Of a stretch of DNA of 64,000 nt, positions 55,324-64,000 are shown piece by piece (position 1 is the stretch's first letter; the number at the start of each line of letters is the position of its first letter). Position numbers and translations under genes: made by a program. Source of the stretch: Mycolicibacterium aromaticivorans JS19b1 = JCM 16368. GTDB taxonomy: Bacteria > Actinomycetota > Actinomycetes > Mycobacteriales > Mycobacteriaceae. The stretch is from contig NZ_JALN02000001.1 in assembly GCF_000559085.1 (NCBI RefSeq), positions 2,294,001 to 2,358,000 on the forward strand, given 5' to 3'. The notes beneath the pieces are model-generated. The model was not told where the DNA came from. It did no database searches and was given only the letters and a program-made list of their open reading frames with translations.

Positions 55324-56313
55324 ATGACACTCGATAGCCTTCGAGAGCTGGACGCATTGACGGTCGAGGTGATCAGCGACAACGTCAGCGACACCTACGT
55401 GACCAAAACCCCTTTCGCGGCATCAGAATTCGACAACGTAGTCAAAGGCGGCACCAAGACCATCGCCGGCGAGTCCCTATTGGTCGCCAATCTCGGCTAC
55501 GGTCTGCGGTTGCGGTCCAGGATCGCCGACGATGAACGGGCGATCCTGTTTGACGCCGGCACTGAGCCCGCGGCCTTTGTCCGCAACTGCGAAAATCTCC
55601 ACCTCGACCTTGGGATAGTCGAGGAGATCGCAATCAGCCACGGACACTGGGATCACATGGGCGCCTTGATCGCAGCCATCGACAAGATCATCATGTCGCG
55701 GGGATCCGTTGTGGTGCATGTCAATCCGGGGATGTTCGTCAAACGCGGCATTCGACTCTCCAACGGCCAGACCATTCCCGTCGCAGCCGTGCCCAGTGAG
55801 GCCGAGATGCGCGAGCACGGGGCGACCGTTGTCAACAACGGTGAAGCCCGCCTGTTGCTGGACGGACAGCTCTACTACAGCGGTGAGATCCCTCGAGTGA
55901 CCGCGTTTGAGAAAGGGCGCGTCGATCACCTATGCCGACCCGACGACGCGACTGGTGATTGGCGGCCCGATCCCCTTTTGCTCGACGAGCGGATGCTCAT
56001 CGCACACGTTCGCGATCTAGGACTAGTCATCTTCAGTGCCTGCTCCCACGCTGGCATCGTCAACGTGTGTACCGAAGCCCACCGACTGTTCCCCGACATT
56101 CCAATTCACGCCGTCATGGGTGGTCTGCATCTCGGCGGGGTCATGGAGCGGGTCATCCCCCAAACAGTCGCGGGGTTAGCCCCCTTCGACATTGGACACA
56201 TCATTGCCGGCCACTGCACCGGCTGGCGAGCGGTACACGCCCTCGCCGAGGCCTACGGTGACCACGTCAGCCAATCCGCGGTCGGAACAAGCTATCACTT
56301 CCAAGCGCCCTGA
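55324..56313 (+). CDS. MBL-fold metallo-hydrolase (dihydropteroate-synthase-like / RFA-P synthase-like group)
   Basis: A 329-residue metallo-beta-lactamase-fold protein. ATG 55324 has AGGAGG about 8 nt upstream. The metal motif is HGHWDHMG (His106, His108, Asp110, His111); further ligands are in FSACSHAGIVN and IIAGHCTGW. The N-terminal region with ISDNVSDTYV and LLVANLGYGL is typical of the subgroup related to archaeal 4-(beta-D-ribofuranosyl)aminobenzene-5'-phosphate synthase homologues. The reaction in bacteria is not known. Confidence 0.85.
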   Translation: MTLDSLRELDALTVEVISDNVSDTYVTKTPFAASEFDNVVKGGTKTIAGESLLVANLGYGLRLRSRIADDERAILFDAGTEPAAFVRNCENLHLDLGIVEEIAISHGHWDHMGALIAAIDKIIMSRGSVVVHVNPGMFVKRGIRLSNGQTIPVAAVPSEAEMREHGATVVNNGEARLLLDGQLYYSGEIPRVTAFEKGRVDHLCRPDDATGDWRPDPLLLDERMLIAHVRDLGLVIFSACSHAGIVNVCTEAHRLFPDIPIHAVMGGLHLGGVMERVIPQTVAGLAPFDIGHIIAGHCTGWRAVHALAEAYGDHVSQSAVGTSYHFQAP

Positions 56314-56491
56314 CGGACAATGCTCATTTTCGAGGCGCCGGGCTGCGCCGTTCGCTGTGACAGCAGAGGCCGCAGATCATCATCGACCGATTGATGACGA
56401 GGAAGACTTGGTCAGCCTGCCGCGACATGTTCTCGGGGCCCGCACGGAGAACGAAAAGTCTCCCACGGCCGCCCTGCGCCATCCGCAAAGA

Positions 56492-56521
56492 AAACCCTGA
56501 ACCTCACGCGGTTCAGGGTTT
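56492..56521 (-). terminator. Intrinsic terminator of tRNA-Ser(CGA)
   Basis: AAACCCTGAACC (56492-56503) and GGTTCAGGGTTT (56510-56521) pair perfectly over 12 bp with a 6-base loop. On the - strand it is followed by TTTTCTTTG, a good T tract, and it begins just after the tRNA end. Confidence 0.92.
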
Positions 56522-56525
56522 ATGG

Positions 56526-56614
56526 CGGTGGCGGAGGGATTTGAACCCTCGGACGGGGGTTACCCGTCACACGCTTTCGAGGCGTGCTCCTTAGGCCGCT
56601 CGGACACGCCACCG
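56526..56614 (-). tRNA. tRNA-Ser (anticodon CGA)
   Basis: An 89-nt class II tRNA. Acceptor arms GGTGGCG and CGCCACC with discriminator G, anticodon loop CTCGAAA (CGA, reads UCG), a long variable arm (GACGGGTAACCCCCGTC) and T arm GAGGGTTCAAATCCCTC. The 3' CCA is not encoded. Confidence 0.95.
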
Positions 56615-56641
56615 CCGAAGAGCTTACGTGTCGCGGGCGGG

Positions 56642-57103
56642 CTAACCCAAATCGCGCTGACGAGCAAAAAAGCCCTCCAATAGTGCGGCGCACTCCTCGG
56701 CGAGCACTCCCCCGCGCACCTCCGGCCGATGCGTCAGCCGCCGGTCGCGCACCACGTCCCAAAGTGAGCCCGCCGCACCGGTTTTGGGCTCCCACGCGCC
56801 GAACACCACGCGCGCCACCCGGGCCATCACCAGCGCGCCCGCGCACATCGTGCACGGCTCGACGGTCACCGCCAGGGTCGTCCCCGCCAGCCGCCAGCCG
56901 TCGCCGTACACCTGGGCCGCCGCCCGCAGCGCCAAGATCTCGGCGTGGGCGGTCGGGTCACCCAGCTTCTCGCGCGCATTGGCTGCCCGGGCCAACTCGG
57001 TGCCGTCCGGGCCGAAGACCACCGCACCGATCGGCACATCCTCGGACCCGGCCAGTCCGGCGGCGTCGAGGGCCGCGCGCACCAGAAGTTCGTCGGCGAT
57101 CAC
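56642..57103 (-). CDS. tadA: tRNA adenosine(34) deaminase TadA
   Basis: A 153-residue deaminase that makes inosine at position 34 of tRNA-Arg(ACG). Zinc site: His53 and Glu55 in AHAEIL, Cys84 and Cys87 in EPCTMCAGAL. Its start overlaps the stop of the partner gene by 4 nt. Length and motifs match the family. Confidence 0.95.
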   Translation of the reverse strand: MIADELLVRAALDAAGLAGSEDVPIGAVVFGPDGTELARAANAREKLGDPTAHAEILALRAAAQVYGDGWRLAGTTLAVTVEPCTMCAGALVMARVARVVFGAWEPKTGAAGSLWDVVRDRRLTHRPEVRGGVLAEECAALLEGFFARQRDLG

Positions 57104-57618
57104 CGATCGAGGCGGTCGAGCACTGCTGACAGCTCGTCGGCGAAACCCATCTCCCGCGCGATCCGGCCGAGTTGTTCGTCGGCGTACAGATCGGTCTCGT
57201 CGAGAATCACGCTCAGCACCGGCTCGGGCAGCCCGATATCGGCCAGGACGCCGAGGTCACCCTCTTCAAAGGGGTCGGCATCTTCGAGATCTTCCGGCGA
57301 AATGTCGGCGTCCAGAGTCTCCAGCGCTTCGGCAGCAATGTCGTAATCCAACGCCGCTGTGGCGTCCGACAACAGCAGCCGGGTACCGGACGGCGCCGGC
57401 CGCACGATCAAGAAGAACTCGTCGTCGATGTCCAGCAGCCCGAACACCGCGCCGGCGCTGCGCAATTCTCGCAACTCCGTTTCGGCGGCAGTCAGGCTGG
57501 TCAAAACCTTTGCGCTCATTGCCGAGCAACGCCACTTGCCGTCTTCGCGAACCACGGCGACCCCGAAGCCGTCCGGGGCCTCCGACCCGGGGCTGTTCTG
57601 GGCTCGCTGTGCTTCCAT
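57100..57618 (-). CDS. tRNA adenosine deaminase-associated protein
   Basis: A 172-residue acidic protein that accompanies tadA in actinobacteria. ATG 57618 (MEAQRAQNSP) is preferred; the longer frame upstream is the shadow of tyrA. Segments VREDGKWRCSAM, VFGLLDIDDEFFLIVRP and an Asp/Glu-rich region (ISPEDLEDADPFEEGDLG) are typical. Its part in the deaminase reaction is not known. Overlaps tadA by 4 nt. Confidence 0.88.
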   Translation of the reverse strand: MEAQRAQNSPGSEAPDGFGVAVVREDGKWRCSAMSAKVLTSLTAAETELRELRSAGAVFGLLDIDDEFFLIVRPAPSGTRLLLSDATAALDYDIAAEALETLDADISPEDLEDADPFEEGDLGVLADIGLPEPVLSVILDETDLYADEQLGRIAREMGFADELSAVLDRLDR

Positions 57619-57699
57619 GGGCGCATACGCTAGTCGCTGATCAGGCCTTTTGACCAGGTACCCATCTGCGGTGCGGTTTGGATGTGTCAACCTGGACGT

Positions 57700-58659
57700 G
57701 TGACGAAGACACCCGTGTGCGTCCTCGGTCTCGGGCTCATCGGTGGCTCGGTGTTGCGAGCGGCGGTCGGTGCCGGGCGTGAAGCACTCGGCTACAACCG
57801 ATCCGTCGAGGGCGCCCAGGGTGCGCGGTTCGACGGTTTCTCCGCCACCACCGATCTGACCGAGGCATTGTCGTGGGCCGCCGACCGCGAAGCGTTGATC
57901 GTCCTGGCCGTGCCCATGCCGGCGGTGTCGCAATTGCTCAGCCACATCAAGGACGTCGCCGGCGAATGCCCCCTTACCGACGTCATCAGCGTCAAGCGCG
58001 CGGTGCTCGACGCGGTCCGCGAGGCCGGCCTGCTTGACCGCTACGTCGGCGGCCACCCGATGGCCGGCACCGCCCACTCCGGTTGGAGCGCGGGCGACGC
58101 CGGACTGTTCGCGGGAGCGCCGTGGGTCCTCACCGTCGACGAGCACGTCGATGCCCGGGTGTGGGAGCAGGTCATGCACCTGGCGCTGGACTGCCATGCC
58201 GTCGTGGTCCCCGCCACGTCCGACGAGCACGACGCGGCGGCTGCCAGCATTTCGCACTTACCGCACCTGCTCGCCGAGGCATTGGCGGAGACGGCGGGCG
58301 AGGTGCCGCTGGCATTTGCTCTGGCGGCCGGCTCATTTCGGGACGGTACGCGGGTCGCGGCAACGGCCCCCGATCTGGTGCGGGCCATGTGCGAGGCGAA
58401 CGCCGAGCAACTGCTGCCCACCCTCGACCGCGCGCTGGAGTTACTGAACCAGGCCCGCGCATCGCTGGCCGACAGAGGCTCGGTGGCCGATCTGGTCGAG
58501 GCCGGCCATGCCGCCCGCGCCCGCTACGACAGCTTCTCGCGCCCGCAGATCGTGACCATCGCGATCGGGGAAGAGGATTGGCGCGCCGAACTCGCCGCCG
58601 CCGGTCGCGCCGGCGGCGTGATCAGATCCGCTCTGCCAGTCCTGGGTAGTCGACAATAA
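57700..58659 (+). CDS. tyrA: Prephenate dehydrogenase TyrA
   Basis: A 319-residue NAD-dependent dehydrogenase of tyrosine synthesis. The nucleotide loop is [11 protein letters not shown] (residues 7-17) and the prephenate site includes [13 protein letters not shown]. It is somewhat longer than M. tuberculosis Rv3754 (301). GTG 57700 is chosen because the Rossmann strand starts six residues later. Divergent from the tadA-partner gene and convergent, by 38 bases overlap, with the glycolipid-binding-domain gene. Confidence 0.93.
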   Translation: MTKTPVCVLGLGLIGGSVLRAAVGAGREALGYNRSVEGAQGARFDGFSATTDLTEALSWAADREALIVLAVPMPAVSQLLSHIKDVAGECPLTDVISVKRAVLDAVREAGLLDRYVGGHPMAGTAHSGWSAGDAGLFAGAPWVLTVDEHVDARVWEQVMHLALDCHAVVVPATSDEHDAAAASISHLPHLLAEALAETAGEVPLAFALAAGSFRDGTRVAATAPDLVRAMCEANAEQLLPTLDRALELLNQARASLADRGSVADLVEAGHAARARYDSFSRPQIVTIAIGEEDWRAELAAAGRAGGVIRSALPVLGSRQ

Positions 58660-59224
58660 AGCCGTCGGCGTCGACCGTGATCGTGGTGTCGGCGACCGGC
58701 GAGTGCAGCTTGATGCCGTCCCCGGCGTCCGGACCGGAGCTGCCGTAGCTGATGGTGGCCTGCTGGACGGTCAGGTCGGGCAAACTCACGTACACCACCG
58801 GCAGCGTCACCGAATCGACGCGCTGGTACAGGCCGGTACGCCGGATCGGCAGCGCGTTGAAGAACGGGCTGAAGACGACGTCGACGTCCAACGCCCCGTC
58901 GTAGGCGCCCCGCGACTGGCCCTGGTGATCGGTGACCAGCCACATGCCTTCCTCGTCGCGGGCGATCGACAGCTGCCGGTCCCGCTCGGCGAGGGTGACG
59001 CTCATGGACAGCCGTTTGGTCGCGCCGGTCTCGTCGGTCACCAGGTCGTAGGAAGCGCTGAAGGCCGGGTTGGTCTCGGCGGCCGCGGCGACGATGCGGC
59101 CATAGGCCTTGATCCGCTTGCCCGATAGCTGGACCCGGGCGGACTCCATCCGCGAATCGTCGTGCGCGCGCCAGGTCAGGATCGCCGGCCAGGCGCTTTC
59201 TGTCGCGTCGTTGGCTGCACTCAC
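58622..59224 (-). CDS. Putative glycolipid-binding-domain protein (Rv3755c type)
   Basis: A 200-residue protein of the DUF1089 (putative glycolipid-binding) family, close in length to M. tuberculosis Rv3755c. It begins after GTG 59224 with [17 protein letters not shown] and is rich in beta strands ([42 protein letters not shown]). It is the last gene of the osmoprotectant-transport operon, overlapping the permease gene by 4 nt; why it is there is unclear. Confidence 0.82.
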   Translation of the reverse strand: MSAANDATESAWPAILTWRAHDDSRMESARVQLSGKRIKAYGRIVAAAAETNPAFSASYDLVTDETGATKRLSMSVTLAERDRQLSIARDEEGMWLVTDHQGQSRGAYDGALDVDVVFSPFFNALPIRRTGLYQRVDSVTLPVVYVSLPDLTVQQATISYGSSGPDAGDGIKLHSPVADTTITVDADGFIVDYPGLAERI

Positions 59225-60009
59225 CCGTCTACCGTATGCGACGGGCCGCCCCGTTCGTAACCAGGTCGGGAAGTGCGGCTCATCTGTGATGTGGGTACGC
59301 GTGCATCCAAACTGACCTCGTCGTCGAGCAACGGTTGCGGCATCCGCCGGAATCGGCCCGAGCCGGGCACCGAAGCCCACACGGCCAGCGCCAGCAGCGC
59401 ATCGAGCACCAGGGCCAGCACGGTCACCAGCAACGCACCGACCAAGGCGAGGTAGAACTGCCGGACCTTGATGCCGTCGATGAGGTAGCGCCCCAGGCCA
59501 CCGAGGCTGGCGTAGGCGGCCACCGTCGCCGTCGCCACCACCTGCAGGGTGGCCGTGCGCAGCCCGCCCAGAATCAGCGGCAGCGCATTGGGCACCTCGA
59601 CCCGCAGCAAAACCCTGGTCTCAGTCATGCCCATCGACCGGGCGGCGTCCACGACCGCCGGGTCGACGTTCGCGATCCCGGCATAGGTGCCTGCCAGCAG
59701 TGGCGGTATGCCCAGCAGCATGAGCGCGACGGTCGGCGGGAGCAGCCCGAGCCCCCACAGCAAGACCCCGAGCAGCAGTACGCCCAGGGTCGGCAGTGCC
59801 CGCAGCGCGTTGACCCCGGTGACCACCAGGAAGGTGCCACGCCCGGTGTGTCCGATCAGCAGACCGACGGGGATCGCGATGAGCGCGGAGATGACGACGG
59901 CGACGGCGGTGTACTGCAGGTGCTCGGCGATGCGGACCGCCAAACCGGCCCGGCCGCCCCAGTTGGCGCCGGTGAGGATGTAGGCGAGGGCTTCCTGCAG
60001 GAAGTTCAT
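59221..60009 (-). CDS. proZ: Osmoprotectant ABC transporter permease (ProZ type)
   Basis: A 262-residue permease with about six membrane spans; ATG 60009 (MNFLQEALAYILTG) overlaps the proW stop by 4 nt. The EAA-type loop is DPAVVDAARSMGMTETRVLL followed by EVPNALPLILGGLRT. It forms the membrane channel with ProW for uptake of betaine, choline or a similar compatible solute. Substrate not shown by the sequence. Confidence 0.92.
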   Translation of the reverse strand: MNFLQEALAYILTGANWGGRAGLAVRIAEHLQYTAVAVVISALIAIPVGLLIGHTGRGTFLVVTGVNALRALPTLGVLLLGVLLWGLGLLPPTVALMLLGIPPLLAGTYAGIANVDPAVVDAARSMGMTETRVLLRVEVPNALPLILGGLRTATLQVVATATVAAYASLGGLGRYLIDGIKVRQFYLALVGALLVTVLALVLDALLALAVWASVPGSGRFRRMPQPLLDDEVSLDARVPTSQMSRTSRPGYERGGPSHTVDG

Positions 60010-60650
60010 GAGCTCGCCTTGGCCCGGGCCCACGGGGTGATCAGGCGACCGGCCAACAGGATCAGTACGTCGATGACGATCGCGAGCAGGAAGATCGCGA
60101 TGATGCCTGCGATGATCTGATCACTCTTGTCGGCCTGGTAGCCCTCGGTGAACCAGGTTCCCAGCCCGCCGATGCCGATGACCGAACCCACCGACACCAT
60201 CGAGATGTTGGTCACCGCGACCACCCGCAGACCGGCGATCAGGACCGGAATCGACAGCGGCAGTTCGACTTTGAGCATCCTCGACACCGAGGTATAGCCA
60301 ACCGCGGTGGCGGCGTCGCGTACCTGCGCCGGTACCGCGTCCAGCGCTTCGGGCACCGCCCGCACCAACAACGCGGTGGTGTAGAGGGTCAGCGCGACGA
60401 TGACATTGGCCTCGTCGAGGATCCGGGTCGGGATGATCAGCGGCAGCACCACGAACAGTGCCAGCGACGGGATGGTGAAGATGATGCTGGCCGTCACCGT
60501 GGTCACCCGGCGCAGAGCGGTCGTCCGCCAGACGTAGGCGCCCACCGGCACCGCGATCACCAGACCCAGCACCACCGGAACCAGGGACAGCCGCAGGTGG
60601 ATCACGGTCAGCGCCCACGCCTTGTCGAGATGGGTCAGTAGGTAGTTCAT
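60006..60650 (-). CDS. proW: Osmoprotectant ABC transporter permease (ProW type)
   Basis: A 214-residue permease with about five or six spans (LVPVVLGLVIAVPVGAYVW; IIFTIPSLALFVVLPLIIP). The EAA loop reads VRDAATAVGYTSVSRMLKVE then LPLSIPVL. ATG 60650 is used; a TTG at 60656 that overlaps the proV stop is possible. It is the partner of ProZ. Confidence 0.92.
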   Translation of the reverse strand: MNYLLTHLDKAWALTVIHLRLSLVPVVLGLVIAVPVGAYVWRTTALRRVTTVTASIIFTIPSLALFVVLPLIIPTRILDEANVIVALTLYTTALLVRAVPEALDAVPAQVRDAATAVGYTSVSRMLKVELPLSIPVLIAGLRVVAVTNISMVSVGSVIGIGGLGTWFTEGYQADKSDQIIAGIIAIFLLAIVIDVLILLAGRLITPWARAKASS

Positions 60651-60652
60651 GC

Positions 60653-61783
60653 TCAACCACCGCCCGAGTCGCTGCGCTCCTGCCCCGCCGGGGTCCGTTG
60701 GGCCTCTAACGCTTCCAGAACGTCGTCGGCCCTGACCCCGCCGATCACCTGACCGCCGTCGTCGACGGCAACTCCCAGTCCGGCCGGGGAGGACAGCGCC
60801 GCATCAAGAGCCAGGCGCAGCGTAGCGCCGGGAGTGAACAGTGATCCGCCCGCAATTGTGCTGTCGTACAACGAGCTTCCGCCCCGGTGCAGTTGCACCC
60901 CGTCGGCGTCCAGCCAGGCGTAGGGCCGGCCGTCGTCGCGGGTGACCAGTCGCCAGTCCCCCGGCGCGAGCGTCAGCGCATCGATCTCGGCCTCGGTGAC
61001 GGTCTGGATGTCGTGCAGCGGCAATCCGGAGGCCTGGCGGAACTGCAGGCCACGGTAGCCGCGGTCGGCGCCGATGAACCCGGAGACGAATTCGTTTGCC
61101 GGATTGGACAACAGCCGGGCCGGGGCGTCATATTGCTGCAAGGTGCCCCCGGGCCCGAACACCGCGACCCGGTCACCGAGTTTGATCGCCTCGTCGATGT
61201 CATGAGTGACGAAGACGATGGTCTTCTGCAATTCGCCTTGCAGCCGCAGGATTTCGGCCTGCAACTCATCACGCACCACCGGGTCGACCGCCGAGAACGG
61301 CTCGTCCATCAGCAGCACCGGCGGATCGGCGGCCAGCGCGCGGGCCACGCCGACGCGCTGCTGTTGCCCACCCGACAGCTGCGCGGGATAGCGATCACCG
61401 AGCTTGGGATCGAGACCCACTCGCTCCAGCACCGTGTAGGCGGCCTTGCGGGCGGCCCGCCGGGACTCGCCCTTGAGCACCGGCACCGTTGCCACGTTGT
61501 CGATCACCCGCTGGTGCGGCATCAGCCCGCCGCTCTGGATGACATAGCCGATGCCGAGCCGCAGCTTGACCGGGTTGACGCCGGCGATGTCGCGGCCGTC
61601 GACGGTGATCGTCCCGGCAGTGGGCTCGATCATCCGGTTGATCATCCGCATGGATGTCGTCTTGCCGCAGCCCGAGGGCCCGACGAATACCGTCAGCGTG
61701 CCCGTCGGCACCTCCATGCTCAGGTCATCGACCGCGACGGTGCCGTCCGGGTAGGTCTTCGTGACGTTGGCGAAGGTGATCAT
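60653..61783 (-). CDS. proV: Osmoprotectant ABC transporter ATPase (ProV type)
   Basis: A 376-residue ATPase of the glycine-betaine/choline group. Walker A VGPSGCGKTTSMR (residues about 33-45), signature [15 protein letters not shown], Walker B PVLLMDEPFSAVD and H-loop FVTHDIDEA. The C-terminal 130 residues hold a CBS-like regulatory part (LPLHDIQTVTEAEIDAL; LGVAVDDGGQVIGGVRADDV), which in OpuA-type systems senses ionic strength. It starts directly after proX (1-base gap). Confidence 0.94.
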   Translation of the reverse strand: MITFANVTKTYPDGTVAVDDLSMEVPTGTLTVFVGPSGCGKTTSMRMINRMIEPTAGTITVDGRDIAGVNPVKLRLGIGYVIQSGGLMPHQRVIDNVATVPVLKGESRRAARKAAYTVLERVGLDPKLGDRYPAQLSGGQQQRVGVARALAADPPVLLMDEPFSAVDPVVRDELQAEILRLQGELQKTIVFVTHDIDEAIKLGDRVAVFGPGGTLQQYDAPARLLSNPANEFVSGFIGADRGYRGLQFRQASGLPLHDIQTVTEAEIDALTLAPGDWRLVTRDDGRPYAWLDADGVQLHRGGSSLYDSTIAGGSLFTPGATLRLALDAALSSPAGLGVAVDDGGQVIGGVRADDVLEALEAQRTPAGQERSDSGGG

Positions 61784-62737
61784 CTATTTCCCGATCGGTT
61801 TGTCGAAACCGTTGTCCCGTATCCACTTTCGCGCCGCCTCGTCAGGGTCGACGCCGGAGTTGCCGGACACGGCGGTATTGAGTTCTATAAGGGCTTCGGT
61901 GCTCAGCTTCGCCGACACCGCATCCAGCACCGTCTTGAGCTCATCGGATTTCTTCTGCGAACTCACCAGCGGCACCACATTGGCCGCCAGAAAGTTGTTC
62001 TTGGGGTCTTCCAGCACGACCAGCTTGTTCTGGGGAATGGCCGGCGAGGTGCTGAAGATGTCGGCGGCGGTGACGGTGCCGTCCACCAGCGCGCGCACCG
62101 TCGCGGGACCGCCGCCGTCACTGATCGAGACGAAGTTGTCTCCCTTGATGTCCAGCCCGTACTTGGCCTTCAGGCCCGGTAGTCCCTCCGTGCGGCTCTG
62201 GAATTCTGACGGCCCACCGAACTTGACCTCAGCGGAATGTGCTGCCAGGTCGCCGATGGTCTTGAGATTCCACCTCTGCGCGGTGGCTTCTGACACCGCG
62301 ACGGTGTCGGTGTCGTTGGCCGGCGAGGGAGTCAGGATCGACAGATCGCCGGGCAGCACCCGGAACAACGCCAATTCGACCTGATCCGGCGTGGTCACGG
62401 TGGTCTTGGAATCGAAGTATTGCAACAGGTTTCCGGTGTACTCCGGCACCAGGTCGATGGAATGGTCACGCACCGCGGGAATGTATGTCTCGCGGCTGCC
62501 GATCCCGAACTGCCGGCCCACGGTGAAACCGTTGGCCTCCAAGGCTTGGGCATATATTTCGGCGATGATCTTCGACTCCGGGAAGTCCGCCGAGCCGACA
62601 ACCAGATTCTTCAGATCCCCTGACGCCGATCCGCCACCGAGTGGATTCGCGCTGCCACAGGCGGCCACCAGCGGGAGCACGAGCGTGAACAGTATCGCCG
62701 CAAACCACAGTCGCTTTCCGCCCCGCGACGCATTCAT
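61784..62737 (-). CDS. proX: Osmoprotectant ABC transporter substrate-binding lipoprotein (ProX type)
   Basis: A 317-residue lipoprotein with lipobox VAAC (Cys27). The binding fold begins LKNLVVGSADFPESKIIAEI and contains IGSRETYIPAVRDHSIDLVP with EYTGNLLQYF, the OpuC-type ligand cage with conserved Tyr and Asp. The first gene of the operon proX-proV-proW-proZ-DUF1089, read on the - strand. Ligand is probably a quaternary amine or proline-like solute. Confidence 0.94.
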   Translation of the reverse strand: MNASRGGKRLWFAAILFTLVLPLVAACGSANPLGGGSASGDLKNLVVGSADFPESKIIAEIYAQALEANGFTVGRQFGIGSRETYIPAVRDHSIDLVPEYTGNLLQYFDSKTTVTTPDQVELALFRVLPGDLSILTPSPANDTDTVAVSEATAQRWNLKTIGDLAAHSAEVKFGGPSEFQSRTEGLPGLKAKYGLDIKGDNFVSISDGGGPATVRALVDGTVTAADIFSTSPAIPQNKLVVLEDPKNNFLAANVVPLVSSQKKSDELKTVLDAVSAKLSTEALIELNTAVSGNSGVDPDEAARKWIRDNGFDKPIGK

Positions 62738-62876
62738 GCGCGTCCTTTCACCCCGACCCGTTTTTCCGACAGTAACGGCACTTACCGTCCTGCGCCGGGG
62801 TTTAGATCAGGGCAAACGTCATCGTTCTGTCATCACCCCATTGTTTCTATACCGGTCAGAAGGGAACAATGACTAC

Positions 62877-63251
62877 GTGACGACCAGTGAACCGACCGGC
62901 CCGCATTACGAGCCGACGCCGCCGATCCCGCCGGCGCCCCCGGCTCCGGAGCCATCCACGCCCGCCACGGCCAAGGCGGTGAACGAGGTTAAGTTCACCC
63001 GCGCCGCGGCCCTGTGGTCGTCGTTGATCTTCGGGTTGTTGATCCTGACGATCCTGCTGATCTTCATCGCCCAGAACACCGCATCGACGTCGTTCGCCTT
63101 CCTGGGCTGGCACTGGTCGCTGCCGTTGGGCGTCGCGATCCTGATGGCGGCGGTGGCCGGCGCCCTGGTGACCGTGCTAGCCGGGGCGGCCCGCATCTTC
63201 CAACTCCGCCGGGCCGCCAAGAAGAACCTGCGGGCAGCCCGCACCACCTAG
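62877..63251 (+). CDS. LapA-domain membrane protein (Rv3760 type)
   Basis: A 124-residue membrane protein. GTG 62877 is chosen; GAAGGGA lies about 11 nt upstream, and longer frames run through proX. A Pro-rich N terminus (PPIPPAPPAPEPSTPATAK) precedes two spans (SLIFGLLILTILLIFIAQNT; LGVAILMAAVAGALVTVLAG) of the LapA/DUF1049 type and a basic end (RRAAKKNLRAAR). Its function in mycobacteria is not known. Convergent with the phosphotransferase gene, sharing 4 bases. Confidence 0.8.
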   Translation: MTTSEPTGPHYEPTPPIPPAPPAPEPSTPATAKAVNEVKFTRAAALWSSLIFGLLILTILLIFIAQNTASTSFAFLGWHWSLPLGVAILMAAVAGALVTVLAGAARIFQLRRAAKKNLRAARTT

Positions 63252-64000
63252 CCGAAAAACTCCAGGCCGCGGCTGATCAGCACGGCGACGGCCTCCCCCG
63301 CCTGGTCATCATCGTCGGTGGCATCGGAGGCCATCCGGCGCCGGAAGTCGATGCCGGCCACGATGATCGCCAACTTGAAATACCCGAGTGCCATCTGGAA
63401 GTCCCAGTGCGGCAATGGATTTCCGGAAATGGCCGAATAGCGCTGGGCTAGATCCTCGGCCGTCGGCATCTGCGGGGCGGTCCACGACTTGTGTTCCTGG
63501 CTGAGCAGGTCCAGCATCGGGTCTCGCTGCACACACATCACGGCGACATCGGCCAACGGGTCTCCGAGAGTGGACATCTCCCAATCCAGCACCGCCCGAA
63601 CGATTGTCGGGTCGTCTGGGTCGATGATGGTGTTGTCGATGCGGTAATCGCCATGCACGATCGAGCTACGACTTTCCGACGGTACCGCCGCGGCCAGCTT
63701 CGAATGCAGCCGTTCGACGTCGCCGTCGCGCGGATCCTCGGGCAGCCGAACGTGTTGCCACTGCGACCCCCACCGTCGCACCTGCCGTTCGAGATACCCC
63801 ACCGGCTTGCCGAAGTCGCCCAGACCCACGCTGTCAGGGTCGATCTCATGGAGGTCCGCGAGCACCCGGATAAGGCTGTCGACGCAATCGCTGACCACGC
63901 CGGCATCACCGAGCGCATCAAGTTCGGCGCGGGTGCGAACCACTTGACCCGCCACATACTCCACCATCTGGAACGGCGCACCCCCGACGGAATCGTCGTC
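63248..64000 (-). CDS. Phosphotransferase-family protein (APH/ACAD11 type), 5' truncated by the window edge
   Basis: The C-terminal 250 residues of a kinase-fold protein; the frame is open to the last base of the window. Catalytic loop SSIVHGDYRIDNTII and metal site RAVLDWEMSTLGDPLAD are intact, as in aminoglycoside-phosphotransferase-like enzymes that act with ACAD10/11-type acyl-CoA dehydrogenases on 4-hydroxy acids. M. tuberculosis has Rv3761c (named fadE36 although it is of this fold) in the same place after Rv3760. The nucleotide-binding N-terminal lobe is outside the window. Confidence 0.9.
   Translation of the reverse strand, partial: DDDSVGGAPFQMVEYVAGQVVRTRAELDALGDAGVVSDCVDSLIRVLADLHEIDPDSVGLGDFGKPVGYLERQVRRWGSQWQHVRLPEDPRDGDVERLHSKLAAAVPSESRSSIVHGDYRIDNTIIDPDDPTIVRAVLDWEMSTLGDPLADVAVMCVQRDPMLDLLSQEHKSWTAPQMPTAEDLAQRYSAISGNPLPHWDFQMALGYFKLAIIVAGIDFRRRMASDATDDDDQAGEAVAVLISRGLEFFG

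Noticed and set aside
54800..55357. 185-codon frame on the - strand
   Set aside because: No start signal, low-complexity Arg/Pro composition and overlap with the MBL gene start; no recognisable domain.

Overview
This window is a high-GC (mid-60s percent), densely coding stretch of a mycobacterial chromosome, most likely a fast-growing environmental Mycobacterium (Mycolicibacterium). The assignment rests on the gene content (IrtAB siderophore importer, LpqH-type lipoprotein, WS/DGAT acyltransferase, PecA-like aspartic protease, LucA, PolD1/LigC end-joining pair, BfaAB/TmsAB tuberculostearate pair) and on gene order that matches M. tuberculosis in three blocks: leuA-dnaQ-murT-gatD-DUF559-recR-ybaB-amidase-Rv3718c-Rv3719-Rv3720-dnaX-aspC-lucA (Rv3710 to Rv3723), the Rv3730c/Rv3731 pair, and tadA-Rv3753c-tyrA-Rv3755c-proZWVX-Rv3760-Rv3761c.

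1 to 6984: a nitrogen operon on the + strand. It holds an ammonium channel (cut by the left edge), a type III glutamine synthetase or gamma-glutamylmethylamide synthetase homologue, three separate subunits of a glutamate-synthase-like enzyme (GlxB, GlxC, GlxD; the same architecture as N-methylglutamate synthase MgsABC), a SoxB-like FAD amine oxidoreductase and an XRE-cupin regulator. Four of the gene junctions overlap or nearly touch, so they are probably co-transcribed. 6956 to 9717: a secreted protein, then a TauD/TfdA dioxygenase divergent from a TetR regulator, with two matching palindromes between them.

9720 to 30919: the conserved mycobacterial core. leuA has a leader peptide with three consecutive Leu codons running into a perfect hairpin, which looks like an attenuator. 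Cell-wall amidation (MurT-GatD), replication and repair (DnaX, RecR, DnaQ-like), lipid methylation (BfaAB), aspartate aminotransferase, SRP RNA and a tRNA-Ser follow. Two cyclic-di-GMP genes (GGDEF-EAL and EAL) sit inside this block, and the DUF559 gene is flanked by 60-bp inverted repeats.

30926 to 41306: secreted and surface proteins (cutinase-like, an 843-residue hydrolase, a PecA-like aspartic protease, a PASTA lipoprotein), the standalone LigD polymerase with LigC, then a small island with a CsoR-family regulator that lacks the copper-ligand His, a DUF302 protein, a truncated rhodanese, a 46-residue Cys-rich protein and three copies of an ATACCC-N4-GGGTAT operator. Bacterioferritin follows.

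41307 to 51420: irtA-irtB behind a perfect 31-bp IdeR-type box, gluQRS, a decayed amino-acid ABC transporter joined across a deletion, an amine oxidase, a P450, tgt, and a dehalogenase remnant that keeps only its two ends. 51565 to 64000: LpqH, WS/DGAT, small secreted proteins, a weakly coding 0.8-kb gap, an MBL-fold protein, tRNA-Ser(CGA) with a strong terminator, tadA and its partner, tyrA, an osmoprotectant ABC importer operon, and a phosphotransferase cut by the right edge.
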